Counted from the first letter of the stretch, positions 1-9,049 are shown. The stretch is 64,000 nt of DNA from an uncultured Dorea sp. (GCA_910588745.1 CAJURK010000008.1:1-64000), one strand, 5' to 3'. Program-made: numbers and translations. The notes: generated by a model from the sequence alone, not told the origin.

Positions 1-40
1 TAAAATCAGCAAAAGTGAAGGCTCAACTTTGCATAATAAC

Positions 41-106
41 TTACTTTTCATAACCAGTACCCCCTTTTTGATTAGCAATGGCTAATATCTTACATTGTGA
101 CACCAC
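41..106 (-). pseudogene. Truncated 5' end of a ParA/Soj-family ATPase gene
   Basis: Read on the minus strand, a GTG start follows an AGGAGGG Shine-Dalgarno sequence and opens into 21 codons (VVSQCKILAIANQKGGTGYEK) before a TAA. The N-terminus matches the usual ParA/Soj start 'ILAIANQKGGVGKTTT'. The deviant Walker A motif breaks directly after GGTG, where the catalytic KTT should follow. ParA proteins are ATPases of plasmid and conjugative-element partitioning. The fragment therefore looks like a parA cut by recombination or insertion. A second reading frame starts inside it (ATG at 49-51) and stays open to the window edge as MKSKLLCKVEPSLLLIL. It could be the start of whatever replaced the rest of parA. 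Confidence 0.7.
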
Positions 107-180
107 GGTTTCCCTCCTTTCTTTGAAATATAATAACTACTCCGTATGATGCGGGAATAGTTATGTATAAAAACAGGCAA

Positions 181-214
181 CAAAAAAGCCGACTGGCTGT
201 TATACCAATCGACT
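181..214 (-). terminator. Rho-independent terminator between the 56-aa gene and the parA remnant
   Basis: On the minus strand a 10-bp stem (AGTCGATTGG pairing with CCAGTCGGCT, with two or three G-T wobbles) closes an 8-nt loop and is followed at once by a run of T. It lies just downstream of the small gene at 234-404. Confidence 0.7.
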
Positions 215-233
215 ATGTAAAATCTATTCAGTT

Positions 234-404
234 TTATCCTACATATTTTTTTACAGGTGCATTAATAACCTTTACAATCATTTCATCAACGCAATCTGTA
301 TATCTGCCTTCTTCTATAAGACGGTTTTTCATTGCCAGAAGACTATGTAACAGAATCATTCTTTCCCCACTATCTAAATATAAGCGTTTTTTCTTTCTTC
401 TCAT
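234..404 (-). CDS. Small 56-aa protein of the type found in conjugative elements, function unknown
   Basis: The protein starts MRRKKKRLYLDSGERMILL and ends in KVINAPVKKYVG. The internal pattern 'RLYL...ER..LLHSLLAMKNRLIEEGRYTDCVDE' resembles small proteins I know from Tn916/Tn1549-like integrative conjugative elements of Clostridia, often close to parA. I chose the internal ATG at 404 because GAAAGGATGG lies just upstream. The reading frame extends nine codons further to 431, but those codons contain the Shine-Dalgarno sequence. No enzymatic motif is visible. Its neighbour on the same strand is a broken parA, which supports a mobile-element origin. Confidence 0.65.
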   Translation of the reverse strand: MRRKKKRLYLDSGERMILLHSLLAMKNRLIEEGRYTDCVDEMIVKVINAPVKKYVG

Positions 405-776
405 ATATAGCACCATCCTTTCAGTTTCCATTATATATTGGAAAGCAAAAATAATTCAAATGTGTAAATATAATAATTATTTTGCATGCAAAACTTCCTA
501 ATATAGAACTAAAAAAAATATCAAAAAAAACTCTTATTTATTCAACAGTAAAGGGAAATATGTATTTAAAAAATATGCAAGGAAATAAAATCACATCAAA
601 GACAAACATGATTAGATAAATGCACTAAATAACAGATTCGTGCATCCCATAGATATGTTATTTTAATTTTCGGTTAACAATCGCAGGGTGCATGATACAT
701 CATGCTACACCCACTTTTTGTATTTTTTTGAGAAGTATAAAGCCTGCAAACACTGAAGTTTACAGGCTTTTCAAGA
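405..776. other. AT-rich intergenic stretch, possible mobile-element junction
   Basis: There is no credible gene here. A plus-strand hairpin at 686-712 (GGGTG-CATGAT pairing with ATCATG-CACCC, with a three-base bulge) is followed by ACTTTTTG and could be a terminator of unknown ownership. The stretch lies on the 3' side of tRNA-Asn, the usual insertion side for tyrosine-recombinase elements. I found no copy of the tRNA 3' end inside the window. Confidence 0.4.
739..772 (-). terminator. Hairpin downstream of tRNA-Asn
   Basis: An inverted repeat (AAGCCTGTAAACTTC / GTGTTTGCAGGCTT on the minus strand) lies 5 nt past the tRNA discriminator base. The T run on the minus strand is short, so it is a weak terminator or a processing hairpin. 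On the plus strand the stem is followed by four T. Confidence 0.5.
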
Positions 777-848
777 CTCCCCGAGTTGGGCTCGAACCAA
801 CAACCCCACGGTTAACAGCCGTGTGCTCTACCATTGAGCTATCGAGGA
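777..848 (-). tRNA. tRNA-Asn (anticodon GTT)
   Basis: The minus strand folds as a tRNA. The acceptor arm TCCTCGA pairs with TCGGGGA (one G-T wobble) and the discriminator is G. The D arm has AGCTCAATGGTAGAGC, the anticodon loop CTGTTAACC has GTT in the anticodon position, and the T arm is GTTGGTTCGAGCCCAAC. The 3' CCA is not encoded. tRNA-Asn genes are common integration targets, and mobile-element remnants lie on its 3' side here. Confidence 0.95.
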
Positions 849-984
849 TTATTCACTTTTTCCTCTCAATTTCTTCGACGCAGAACCATTATGTTACTTT
901 AGCAAAAATATTTTGAACTCAATAAAAATACATAAAAATTGTGAAATATCAATGATATGAGCCTATCTTTCTAATAATCGGTAC

Positions 985-1635
985 TTACGATACCTTATTC
1001 CTCCTCATTTGCACTTTTTTTCTTTTTTTGAATAATTTTTCTTGTATTTCTTTTTGATTATTACGTATACTGTTCAACATTAATTCAATATTTGTTTTAT
1101 GCTTTTCATAATATTCTTCCTGTAATTTTTCTGTATCTGTGTCTTTATCTGGTACCCATTTATAATAATCTTTTTCCAACAGTTTTTCACAATCCTCCAG
1201 AAACTCCAATAAAATGTCACAATATTCTAACCAATTTTCGGAAGCTGGCACTTGATCATCAGAATCCATTAAAAACTGAATAGTCTCTTTAGATCTAAGT
1301 GCCAATTGCTCTAAAACAAAACTTGATGTTGCAACATTTGCTATAGAATTTCTTCTTTTATTTGAAATTATAAATCTATCTAAGATTTGTAATTTATATT
1401 TAATCATAATATCAAGGATATATTGAAGTCGAATTTTTAATCTAGCGAGATAGCTAAATGTCGCATCAATTTGCTTTTCTCGCAATTTTTGCAAATACAA
1501 AATACCGAATACACCTCCTATAATTACTATTATATTCGTAATTATATTTGAAAATGACTCTACATTATCAACTGTAAATAAAGTGTTACTAATTTTTAAT
1601 ATTTTATTCAATGCACTTATTAAAAAAATTTTCAT
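985..1635 (-). CDS. Membrane-anchored hypothetical protein paired with a P-loop NTPase
   Basis: A 216-aa protein that I do not recognise. It has one clear hydrophobic segment near residues 28-50 (NIITNIIVIIGGVFGILYL), followed by a long, charged, mostly helical region rich in Lys, Glu and Leu. The C-terminus is very basic (KKRKKVQMRRNKVS). The start overlaps the end of the NTPase gene by 4 bases (ATGA), so the two are translationally coupled and probably act together. AT content is much higher than in the fab operon, which suggests horizontal transfer. A membrane effector controlled by the NTPase is one possible role; this is inferred only from the layout. Confidence 0.7.
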   Translation of the reverse strand: MKIFLISALNKILKISNTLFTVDNVESFSNIITNIIVIIGGVFGILYLQKLREKQIDATFSYLARLKIRLQYILDIMIKYKLQILDRFIISNKRRNSIANVATSSFVLEQLALRSKETIQFLMDSDDQVPASENWLEYCDILLEFLEDCEKLLEKDYYKWVPDKDTDTEKLQEEYYEKHKTNIELMLNSIRNNQKEIQEKLFKKRKKVQMRRNKVS

Positions 1636-3833
1636 GAGTGTTTTCCTCTATTTCCATATGTATCACGAATTTCGATTATTTCATCAATTAATTCTTGATA
1701 TTTGTCTTTAATATTCTGTTCTATATATGTTTCTAAATATTCGACCCGGATATAGTCTATAAATTGATCTAAATATGATTTATGCTGAATAATAATGCGA
1801 TCAATATGTGTGGTTCCAGTATCACTACTACTAAGATAGAGTTTAAGTATATCTTCACTTTTTAACCATTCAATACACCTATATGCATATTTTTCCACAT
1901 CAAAAATTATCTTATAACATTTTAATTCCTTTACATTCTCACACCTTTCAATCTCTTCTACTTCTGGTATATTAACAAACAAGGGTTCATATTTTGCACT
2001 ATATCTAAAAGAAAAAAATTCAAAAGATGCCACTATATATTTTAAATAAGCAATTCCCGCTGGCATAATACTAATTGTAAATTTGTTCATATCTTTTGTA
2101 AGTATATCTTCTAATTCTGCCGGATTATCAATTGTAATAGACTTTTGTACATTATTAATCTGTAAATCTACAAAATGCAACCAATCGTTATCTCTCCTAT
2201 TATAAGAGTTCATAAAAAATAATATCTCTGATATAGTTTGTCTTAAATATTCCTTATCATTTTCTTTCCATAATTCTTTAATATTATTTGTTCCTAATAA
2301 TTCTTGTAACACATCTGATATCGCCATCTCACTTTCTGAATTTTTATTTAAATGATTTAGCAGAATTGTTAATATTTTTCTAGTTTCTCCTACTCCAGGC
2401 ATATTTGCATTATCACTATATGTTTTTAAATTTTTAAAAAGATTATCCACTTCTTCTAAACGTTTTAAAATTAACCCTCTTATAATACTTCTAGCTGCAA
2501 ATATTGATAATCCTTTTTCCCGATTCCACATTTGAATATATTTTTCTATCATATATGAATTACTTGGTGTTTCAACAATTTGCCCAATAAAGTCTATTAT
2601 CAATCTTTTATTATTATTAAACAACGGATCAATCAATAACTTTAGCCCTGTAACTGTTTTATCTTTACAAATCCTAATATCTCCTGCAATTTGTTCAATC
2701 AGTTTAATATCTGGTATAAGAATATTATTTTCATTATACCATTTTATTTTCTGATTAATAATGTCATTCGTATCAAACCATTTACTCAAATCCAAATTAC
2801 TAGGTAACTCATCAGCTGATTGTAATCTAACACCGCACATCCTTGCAGTACTATTTCTTATCACCATAATTGTTTTGAGCATTCCACTATGACAGTTATC
2901 TTCTTCATTTATTTGTCTATTATAAGACACTAATATTTTTCGTATTTCATCTACTTCATTATTATATATCTCATCTTTTGCTATAAAACGTTCAAAATTA
3001 TCAAATACAATAATATACTGGTTTTTGTTTTCCTTTTTGCTCATACAGCGCATTACTATAATTAAAATATTAAGAGCCTCATATAAACTATCTGGACTGT
3101 CTAAATTTTCAACTTTAGAAAAATAATCATGAAAATATTTTGCTGACTTTACCACAATTTGTGCTGTATTATTTTTATTATTAACAATTTTATGTAAGTC
3201 ATTAAAAAATGAATATCCTGACGGATAAGAATCCGCAAACAACACAACATAATTATCATCTAATAATTTTAAATTTTTATATATTATTTCTATAGATTTA
3301 CGACCTGAACCAATTATACCTTTAAATATATAATTTTTTATTGCATCTAAAATAGATGCATATACCTTTTTATACGCAAAACTAAACTCTTTAACAGTTG
3401 TCGTAATATCACCAAACCATTTAATATATCTACCCACTCTCGCTATATCAAGAATTAACCATCTTTTATCCTTTTCTTTATGTTTTAAATAGTTAATATA
3501 TGTTGATTTGCCTGTTCCTGCATTTCCATTGATAGTATATACTTTTATGTTATTATGATCGTTCAACCACAAATGAAAATTGTCACTTGCTCTTTTTTGC
3601 CAATATATATCATCCTCCAACTCTTTTAAATCTGCATATTGGTCATTATCATTTGAATCTTTTTCACCTTTCTTATATAATTCTTCTATATCTTGTTTAA
3701 ATAAAGGGGCCGAATAACATCGTTCACAAAATGCTTCAGGTGTTAATCTTGTAGATACTTCTCCTGGAACAATAGCTTTATCATCAAAAGGTGTATATAA
3801 TAAATAATTAGCAACTTCACTTAAATATCCCAT
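1632..3833 (-). CDS. Large P-loop NTPase (STAND/KAP-like), function unknown
   Basis: A 733-aa cytosolic protein. The Walker A motif GNAGTGKST lies at residues 103-111, preceded by an N-terminal domain that includes CERC (residues 36-39). A hydrophobic strand ending in the acidic pair position, YIIVFDNFER (273-282), is the probable Walker B, and IMVIRNSTAR further on resembles a sensor strand. The remaining ~400 residues are helical with no motif I can name. Such large NTPases next to a small membrane protein are often found in antiphage loci, but I cannot assign a known system. Start at 3833 follows TTAGGAGGAC. Low GC and the tRNA neighbour point to acquired DNA. Confidence 0.8.
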   Translation of the reverse strand: MGYLSEVANYLLYTPFDDKAIVPGEVSTRLTPEAFCERCYSAPLFKQDIEELYKKGEKDSNDNDQYADLKELEDDIYWQKRASDNFHLWLNDHNNIKVYTINGNAGTGKSTYINYLKHKEKDKRWLILDIARVGRYIKWFGDITTTVKEFSFAYKKVYASILDAIKNYIFKGIIGSGRKSIEIIYKNLKLLDDNYVVLFADSYPSGYSFFNDLHKIVNNKNNTAQIVVKSAKYFHDYFSKVENLDSPDSLYEALNILIIVMRCMSKKENKNQYIIVFDNFERFIAKDEIYNNEVDEIRKILVSYNRQINEEDNCHSGMLKTIMVIRNSTARMCGVRLQSADELPSNLDLSKWFDTNDIINQKIKWYNENNILIPDIKLIEQIAGDIRICKDKTVTGLKLLIDPLFNNNKRLIIDFIGQIVETPSNSYMIEKYIQMWNREKGLSIFAARSIIRGLILKRLEEVDNLFKNLKTYSDNANMPGVGETRKILTILLNHLNKNSESEMAISDVLQELLGTNNIKELWKENDKEYLRQTISEILFFMNSYNRRDNDWLHFVDLQINNVQKSITIDNPAELEDILTKDMNKFTISIMPAGIAYLKYIVASFEFFSFRYSAKYEPLFVNIPEVEEIERCENVKELKCYKIIFDVEKYAYRCIEWLKSEDILKLYLSSSDTGTTHIDRIIIQHKSYLDQFIDYIRVEYLETYIEQNIKDKYQELIDEIIEIRDTYGNRGKHS

Positions 3834-4162
3834 TTTGTCCTCCTAAAATATAATCACAATGATAATACCTCATTTAAAAATAACACAAGGAATCCTAACA
3901 TCGACCAATTATTCACTCATTTGCGCAATAATCCGAGATTAACAGTTTATCCATTTTGAATCATCTGGTTTAGTCGAAAGCATCTATTAATTATACAAAA
4001 ATTCCTATATCTCAGCAAATATTTTTCGACATATCGTGCTATTTCCCCATCACATCTAGAAAATAATTTAAAATAACTAGAAATATCAAAATTTTCTATT
4101 TCTTTTTAGCATCAAGTAATTTGAAAGTACTTATACATGAAATATAAATTTAAAATAAAGAT

Positions 4163-4190
4163 ATTTTACTATATTATGCTACGATGTCAA
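4163..4190 (-). promoter_or_regulatory. Sigma-A type promoter of the NTPase/membrane-protein operon
   Basis: On the minus strand TTGACA (4185-4190) and TAAAAT (4163-4168) are 16 bp apart. It is the best promoter match upstream of the operon, although the implied leader is long. Confidence 0.5.
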
Positions 4191-4239
4191 TTCAGAGTGC
4201 ATAAATATTTATTAATATACATTTTATTCATTTTTTTCT

Positions 4240-4259
4240 GGTCAAATTTGGGTCAAATT
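4240..4259 (+). repeat. Tandem direct repeat GGTCAAATT, possible recombinase arm site
   Basis: Two exact 9-bp copies lie at 4240-4248 and 4251-4259, 11 bp apart. Short direct repeats at about one helical turn are typical of arm-type sites bound by tyrosine recombinases at the ends of phages and integrative elements. No integrase gene is present nearby, so this could be a remnant. Confidence 0.3.
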
Positions 4260-4383
4260 AACATGAAAAAATATAATAAAATATAATACACCAGAAAAGG
4301 AAACTAACGATTTTATGCTGTTTTAACATATTATAATACCGTACGAGATGACAAAGTAGTCCCTCATTCCTTTAGATAACTAT

Positions 4384-4430
4384 AACAAAGAAAAATCCGC
4401 TGACCATTATGGCCGGCGGATTTTCTTTGT
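4384..4430 (-). terminator. Terminator of the fab operon / fabT
   Basis: A strong stem (AAAATCCGC-GGCCAT pairing with ATGGTC-GCGGATTTT) with T-rich sequence on both sides. It can work in either direction and closes the long minus-strand fab operon. Confidence 0.8.
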
Positions 4431-4461
4431 ATGAATGATTCTGCTTATGAATGAGACGAGC

Positions 4462-4923
4462 TTACTCCGAAGCTTTCCCCGGCGCCTCGTGGTATTCCCG
4501 GAAAAAATCCGAAAAACCCGCCAGCGTCTTTACCAACACCGGAATCTCATCCTCCGCCAGTTTCGCAAGCACTGCCTCTGTCATCCGACGGTGATACTCT
4601 GCGTGATGGTCGAACGCCCGGACGCCCTTGTCTAAGAGCCTGACCAGCACAATACGCCGGTCTTCCTCGCTACGGAACCGCTCTACGTAATTTTTTTTAA
4701 CTAACCTGTTGATGGAAGAAGTCAGCGTCCCCACCGTGATATTCAGCTTTTTCGCAATGGACGACATGTTATTTCCTTCTCCTTTGCCGATTGCTTCGAT
4801 CACATGCATATCGTTATTGGTCAGATCCCGGAATTCTCCCGTAATAATCGCCTTGCCTTCCAGCACCCAAACCTCATTGATCAGATTAACCAAAACATCA
4901 TTTACTGTCTTATATGCATCCAT
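4462..4923 (-). CDS. fabT: MarR-family repressor of fatty-acid synthesis (FabT)
   Basis: A 153-aa winged-helix protein starting MDAYKTVND. The core is 'NDMHVIEAIG...SSIAKKLNITVGTLTSSINRLVKKNYVERFRSEEDRRIVLVRL', the classic MarR helix-turn-helix and wing with its DRR motif. In Firmicutes, FabT represses fab genes when bound to long-chain acyl-ACP. Here the gene lies at the 3' end of the operon instead of before fabH, the more usual place in streptococci. I chose ATG at 4923 because AGGTGG lies upstream of it; the frame extends to a GTG at 4965 that lies within the leader. FabT-like boxes in the fabH promoter support the assignment. Confidence 0.8.
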   Translation of the reverse strand: MDAYKTVNDVLVNLINEVWVLEGKAIITGEFRDLTNNDMHVIEAIGKGEGNNMSSIAKKLNITVGTLTSSINRLVKKNYVERFRSEEDRRIVLVRLLDKGVRAFDHHAEYHRRMTEAVLAKLAEDEIPVLVKTLAGFSDFFREYHEAPGKASE

Positions 4924-4967
4924 GCGTTCCCACTTCCACCTAATTAAACTTTTCTCTAACTGCACTT

Positions 4968-4998
4968 ATTATACCCGCATTCTATCAAAAGAATCAAC
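4968..4998 (-). promoter_or_regulatory. Internal promoter for fabT
   Basis: On the minus strand TTGATT and TATAAT are separated by 18 bp, between the accDA stop and the fabT start. The spacer contains TTTTGATA, half of a FabT-type box, so weak autoregulation is possible. Confidence 0.5.
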
Positions 4999-5014
4999 AA
5001 ATTCTTTTCTTCTT

Positions 5015-6736
5015 CTACATTTCACGGAATCTCTGGTAACGATTCTCCAGCAATTGTTCCGGGCTAAATGCCGTATATTTCTCCAGAAATCCGGCGATTC
5101 CCTCCCGCAGGCTCTCTGCTACCGGCTCCATGGTATCTTCGGTCAGTTCTTCTGGTTCCGGGATTACCTGTTCCACAACGCCAAGTCCCAGCAAGTCATT
5201 CGCAGTCATCTTCATAAGCTCTGCCGCCTCTTCGGCGCGGCCGCCGTCTTTCCACAGAATGCTTGCGAAGCCTTCCGGCGACAGGATGGAATATACCGCG
5301 TTTTCCAGCATCCATACCTCGTCCGCCACAGCCATCGCCAGCGCGCCGCCGCTTCCGCCTTCCCCTGCCACCACCGACAGGATAGGGGTTTTCAGCGAGG
5401 ACATTTCATATAAATTCCTTGCGATCGCCTCTCCCTGGCCCCGTTCTTCGGCCTCTAATCCGCAGAAAGCTCCCGGCGTGTCTACAAAGCAAATAACCGG
5501 GCGGTGGAATTTCTCTGCCTGCTTCATCAGCCTAAGCGCCTTACGGTACCCTTCCGGCGACGGCATCCCGAAATTTCTCTCGATATTTTCTTTGGTCGTG
5601 TATCCTTTTGTCTGGGCGATTACCGTAACAGGCTTTCCCTGAAAATGCGCGATTCCCCCCACTACGGCTTTGTCGTCTCCATAATAACGGTCTCCGTGCA
5701 ATTCTATAAAATCCGGGAACAGCGCCCGTATATAATTGACTCCTGAAGGCCGGTCAGCCTTTCTGGAAATTTGTACCCGCTCCCATGCCGGAATATCCCT
5801 GGCTGCGCGCTGCTTTCTTCCGGCTTTCCGGCGTCCTTCTTCTCCCTGTCCTGCCGCGTCCTCCTGTTTCTGGAAACCGTTCCCGTTTTGATGAAGTTTA
5901 AGAATCTTTCCCAGTGTTTCTTTCAGGTTACGGCGCTCTACAATCCCATCCACAAATCCATGCTCCAGCAGAAATTCCGAACGCTGGAATCCCTTGGGCA
6001 GCTTCTGCCTGATGGTCTGCTCAATGACTCTGGGTCCGGCAAATCCGATCAGCGCCTTCGGCTCTGCCAGGATAATATCCCCCAGCATGGCGAAACTTGC
6101 CGTAACTCCTCCGGTCGTTGGGTCGGTCAGGACATTGACGCACAAATTTCCCGCGTCGCTGTGACGCTTTAGAGCCGCCGCCGTCTTCGCCATCTGCATC
6201 AGCGAAATCATGCCCTCCTGCATCCTTGCCCCGCCGGAGCAGGTAAACAGAATAATCGGAAGTTTCTCTCTCTGCGCCCGCTCGGCAAGTCTTGTAATTT
6301 TCTCTCCCACAGCTTTTCCCATGCTGGCCATCATAAACCGCCCGTCGCAGACGCCCACGGCCGTCTCCATACCGTCAAGCTTCATACGCCCGGTCACTAC
6401 CGCTTCCCGAAGCCCCGTCTTTTTCCTTAAACTTTCCAGCTTCTCCGGATATCCTTTGTAATCTAAAGGATTATCTGTATCAATTTCTATATCCCATTCG
6501 GTAAAGCTTCCTTCATCGGCAAGCATCCCGATTCTCTGATATGCGGGAATACGGAAATAGCCTCCGCATTTCGGACAGATATAATTCTGTTCCTCCGCTT
6601 CTTTCGCTATGATTGCCCTGCCGCATTTATTGCATTTTTTCAGCAAACCCTCCGGCACTTCCGGCCTGCCCTCGATCTGCGAGCCTTCTGCCCTTGCGCG
6701 AACGCCCCTTTTCTTAAACATATTTTCCAGATTCAT
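5015..6736 (-). CDS. accDA: Fused acetyl-CoA carboxylase carboxyltransferase, beta and alpha subunits
   Basis: A 573-aa fusion. The first ~285 residues are AccD, with the four-cysteine zinc finger (C35, C38, C54, C57) and the crotonase-like core '[13 protein letters not shown]'. A charged linker (about 285-315, rich in Gly, Glu, Arg) leads into AccA ('[16 protein letters not shown]', '[23 protein letters not shown]'). The enzyme moves the carboxyl group from carboxybiotin to acetyl-CoA to give malonyl-CoA. AccD and AccA are normally separate chains that assemble as a heterotetramer; a fusion fixes their ratio. Such fusions are known but uncommon. The start overlaps the accC stop (ATGA). No frameshift is needed to read the whole protein. 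Confidence 0.93.
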   Translation of the reverse strand: MNLENMFKKRGVRARAEGSQIEGRPEVPEGLLKKCNKCGRAIIAKEAEEQNYICPKCGGYFRIPAYQRIGMLADEGSFTEWDIEIDTDNPLDYKGYPEKLESLRKKTGLREAVVTGRMKLDGMETAVGVCDGRFMMASMGKAVGEKITRLAERAQREKLPIILFTCSGGARMQEGMISLMQMAKTAAALKRHSDAGNLCVNVLTDPTTGGVTASFAMLGDIILAEPKALIGFAGPRVIEQTIRQKLPKGFQRSEFLLEHGFVDGIVERRNLKETLGKILKLHQNGNGFQKQEDAAGQGEEGRRKAGRKQRAARDIPAWERVQISRKADRPSGVNYIRALFPDFIELHGDRYYGDDKAVVGGIAHFQGKPVTVIAQTKGYTTKENIERNFGMPSPEGYRKALRLMKQAEKFHRPVICFVDTPGAFCGLEAEERGQGEAIARNLYEMSSLKTPILSVVAGEGGSGGALAMAVADEVWMLENAVYSILSPEGFASILWKDGGRAEEAAELMKMTANDLLGLGVVEQVIPEPEELTEDTMEPVAESLREGIAGFLEKYTAFSPEQLLENRYQRFREM

Positions 6737-8088
6737 TTCCTACCTGCTCCTTTTTCCAAGTCCTCTATAAACCCAATGTTAATATTACCGGACAGAAAAT
6801 CCGGATGATGCAGGATGTCATACTGATAGTCCACATTTGTGTCCACCCCTTCAATGACCACCTCGCCCAGCGCGCTCTGCATCTTGTAGATTGCCTCTTT
6901 CCGGTTCTTCGCCCAGACAATCAGCTTCGCAATCATAGAGTCGTAGTAAGGCGGAATGGTACATCCGCTGTAAATAGCCGTATCTACCCGGATCCCTTTG
7001 CCGCCGGGCAGGTACATATCCGTGATAGCGCCCGGCGACGGCCGGAAACCTTTCTTTGGATTCTCCGCATTAATCCGGCATTCCATTGCATGGCCTGTAA
7101 GTCTTACGTCCTCCTGACGGTAGGACAGCTTCCTTCCGTCTGCGATCCGGATCTGTTCTTTAACGATGTCGATTCCGGTTACCCATTCTGTCACCGGATG
7201 CTCCACCTGAATCCGGGTATTCATCTCCATAAAGAAGAACTCTTTCTTATCGTCCAGCAGGAATTCTATGGTTCCCGCATTCACGTAGCCCGCAGCCTTT
7301 GCCGCGTCTACGGCCGCCTTTCCCATCCGTTCCCGGAGTTCTTCCGACAGCGCGGGAGAGGGGGATTCTTCAATCATTTTCTGGTGGTTTCTCTGCACGG
7401 AACAGTCCCGTTCTCCTAAGTGGATCACATTGCCGAAACTATCCGCCAGTATCTGGAATTCAATATGCCTGGGACGCACGAGAAAATGCTCTAAGTACAT
7501 CGCCCGGTCTCCAAAGGCGGCTTCTGCTTCCTTTTGGGCTGTCCGGAAGCATTCCTGCAATTCCTCCGGGCTTTCTGCCACCCGCATACCCTTACCGCCT
7601 CCGCCAAGCACTGCCTTGACGATCACCGGATATCCGATTTTCTCTGCTAGCACGGCGGCTTCTTTGTCCTCATACACGGCTTCTTTGGTTCCCGGAATTA
7701 CCGGAACATGAGCCGCCGTCATTGTGTTTCTCGCTTCCTGCTTGTTGCCCAGCCTGGCGATTACCTGAGACGGCGGACCGATAAAGGTAATATTGCACTG
7801 CTCGCACAGCCTAGCGAATTTCTCATTTTCCGAAAGAAAGCCAAAGCCCGGATGAATAGCGTCCGCGCCCGTCACGATGGTTGCGCTGATGATTTTCTCC
7901 ATATCCAGATAACTCTCAGCGGCGCTTGCAGGTCCGATACAGACTGCCTCGTCTGCAAGCTGCACATGAAGCGCCTTTGCATCCGCCTCGGAATAGACAG
8001 CTACTGTCCCGATTCCCATTTCCCTGCATGCCCGGATAATTCGTACCGCAATCTCTCCTCTGTTGGCAATCAGTATTTTCTGAATCAT
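6733..8088 (-). CDS. accC: Biotin carboxylase subunit of acetyl-CoA carboxylase
   Basis: A ~451-aa ATP-grasp enzyme that carboxylates biotin on AccB using ATP and bicarbonate. It begins [18 protein letters not shown], the standard AccC N-terminus, and has the glycine-rich loop '[13 protein letters not shown]' and '[16 protein letters not shown]' with the catalytic Glu/Arg. I place the start at the ATG at 8088, behind AGGTGG. A GTG nine bases upstream (8097) directly abuts the fabZ stop and is the alternative. Length and domain order are normal. It lies between fabZ and accDA and is translationally coupled to both. Confidence 0.95.
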   Translation of the reverse strand: MIQKILIANRGEIAVRIIRACREMGIGTVAVYSEADAKALHVQLADEAVCIGPASAAESYLDMEKIISATIVTGADAIHPGFGFLSENEKFARLCEQCNITFIGPPSQVIARLGNKQEARNTMTAAHVPVIPGTKEAVYEDKEAAVLAEKIGYPVIVKAVLGGGGKGMRVAESPEELQECFRTAQKEAEAAFGDRAMYLEHFLVRPRHIEFQILADSFGNVIHLGERDCSVQRNHQKMIEESPSPALSEELRERMGKAAVDAAKAAGYVNAGTIEFLLDDKKEFFFMEMNTRIQVEHPVTEWVTGIDIVKEQIRIADGRKLSYRQEDVRLTGHAMECRINAENPKKGFRPSPGAITDMYLPGGKGIRVDTAIYSGCTIPPYYDSMIAKLIVWAKNRKEAIYKMQSALGEVVIEGVDTNVDYQYDILHHPDFLSGNINIGFIEDLEKGAGRK

Positions 8089-8097
8089 ATCCGCCAC

Positions 8098-8526
8098 CTA
8101 CCCAATCATAAAGGCCAATTCCGCCGAAACTACGGTTTTGCCGTCCACACTTGCTTTGGCTCTGCCGATTCCTACCGGCCCTTTTTGCCTGATAATTTCT
8201 GTTTCCAGACGTATTTTGTCCCCTGGTACAATCTTACCGCGGAACTTACACTGGTTAATTCCCCCAAAATACGCCGTCTTTCCTTTATTTTCTTCCTGGC
8301 TTAATATCGCCACCGCCCCGGTCTGGGCCAGCGCCTCTACCGTAAGAACTCCTGGCATTACCGGTTCGCCCGGAAAATGCCCTCGGAAGAAATCTTCCCT
8401 ATATGTAGCGCATTTGTACCCTACCGCATATTTTCCCGGCTCGTAATCTTCGATATAATCCAACAGCAAAAACGGATGTCTGTGGGGGATTATTTCCTGT
8501 ATCTGCCCGATATCCAAATGATTCAT
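8098..8526 (-). CDS. fabZ: 3-hydroxyacyl-ACP dehydratase FabZ
   Basis: A 142-aa hot-dog-fold protein. The catalytic His lies in 'IIPHRHPFLLLD' and the catalytic Glu in 'GHFPGEPVMPGVLTVEALAQTGA'. It removes water from 3-hydroxyacyl-ACP in each elongation round. It sits between accB and accC, as in the standard Firmicute fab order. No second dehydratase or isomerase gene (fabM/fabN) occurs in this operon, so unsaturated fatty acids must be made by FabZ/FabF versatility or by a gene elsewhere. Confidence 0.95.
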   Translation of the reverse strand: MNHLDIGQIQEIIPHRHPFLLLDYIEDYEPGKYAVGYKCATYREDFFRGHFPGEPVMPGVLTVEALAQTGAVAILSQEENKGKTAYFGGINQCKFRGKIVPGDKIRLETEIIRQKGPVGIGRAKASVDGKTVVSAELAFMIG

Positions 8527-8611
8527 CTATCTTTCCTCCATTTACGCGCCCCATGGCGTCAGAGCGTATACCGCGCCTTCCCTGCCCCATGTGTCTTTTA
8601 GCGTCTTTCTG

Positions 8612-9049
8612 CTATCTGATACGAAACAACGGCTGACCGTACTCGACCGGCTGGCCATTTGCAACGTAAATTTCCTCTACCGTTCCGTCAAATTCACATT
8701 CAATCTCATTCATCAGCTTCATAGCCTCTATAATTGCCATTGTCTGACCCTTTTTCACGGTATCGCCTACCGATACAAAACTTTCCTCCCCCTCTGCCGG
8801 AGCCGCGTAGAAGACTCCCACCAGCGGGGAATTCATAATCTTTCCTTCCGGTTCTGCCGAAACTTCCGGCAGCGCCGACATCTCTGCCGCAGGCATCTGC
8901 CGTACTACTTCTACGGGAACCCCCTCCTGCCTTTTGCGGAGCTGTATCTTGACTCCGTTTTCTTCATATTTCAAATCCGTCAGTTTCGAGTCCGAAACTG
9001 TCTTAATTAGTGTCACCAGATTTTCAAATTCCATCTTCTCTATCCTCAT
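8612..9049 (-). CDS. accB: Biotin carboxyl carrier protein
   Basis: A 140-145-aa carrier with the biotinylation motif EAMKLMNEIE near its C-terminus, preceded by a flexible Pro/Ala/Glu-rich linker. The biotinylated Lys swings between AccC and AccDA. Two starts are possible: ATG at 9049 (after AGGAAAGCAG) or the internal ATG at 9034 (MEFENLV, after GAGGATAGAG). Family alignments favour the shorter form. It directly follows fabF. Confidence 0.93.
   Translation of the reverse strand: MRIEKMEFENLVTLIKTVSDSKLTDLKYEENGVKIQLRKRQEGVPVEVVRQMPAAEMSALPEVSAEPEGKIMNSPLVGVFYAAPAEGEESFVSVGDTVKKGQTMAIIEAMKLMNEIECEFDGTVEEIYVANGQPVEYGQPLFRIR

Larger units (their letters stand above)
3834..4383. other. Long AT-rich leader and junction region
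   Basis: No gene is visible in these 550 bases. They hold the likely promoter of the NTPase operon (4163-4190), which implies a 5' leader of about 330 nt, and two GGTCAAATT direct repeats (4240-4259). The AT richness ends abruptly at the fabT terminator. Confidence 0.5.

Noticed and set aside
163..501. 112-codon plus-strand frame opposite the 56-aa gene
   Set aside because: It overlaps a better-supported minus-strand gene and its terminator, has no Shine-Dalgarno sequence and has a composition typical of shadow frames.
692..916. 74-codon open frame on the plus strand containing 'PRVGLEPTTPRLTAVCSTIELS'
   Set aside because: This is the well-known false translation of the reverse strand of a tRNA gene, here tRNA-Asn at 777-848.
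4709..5413. 234-codon plus-strand frame across fabT and accDA
   Set aside because: It is antisense to two conserved genes; long antisense frames are common in this GC-rich operon.
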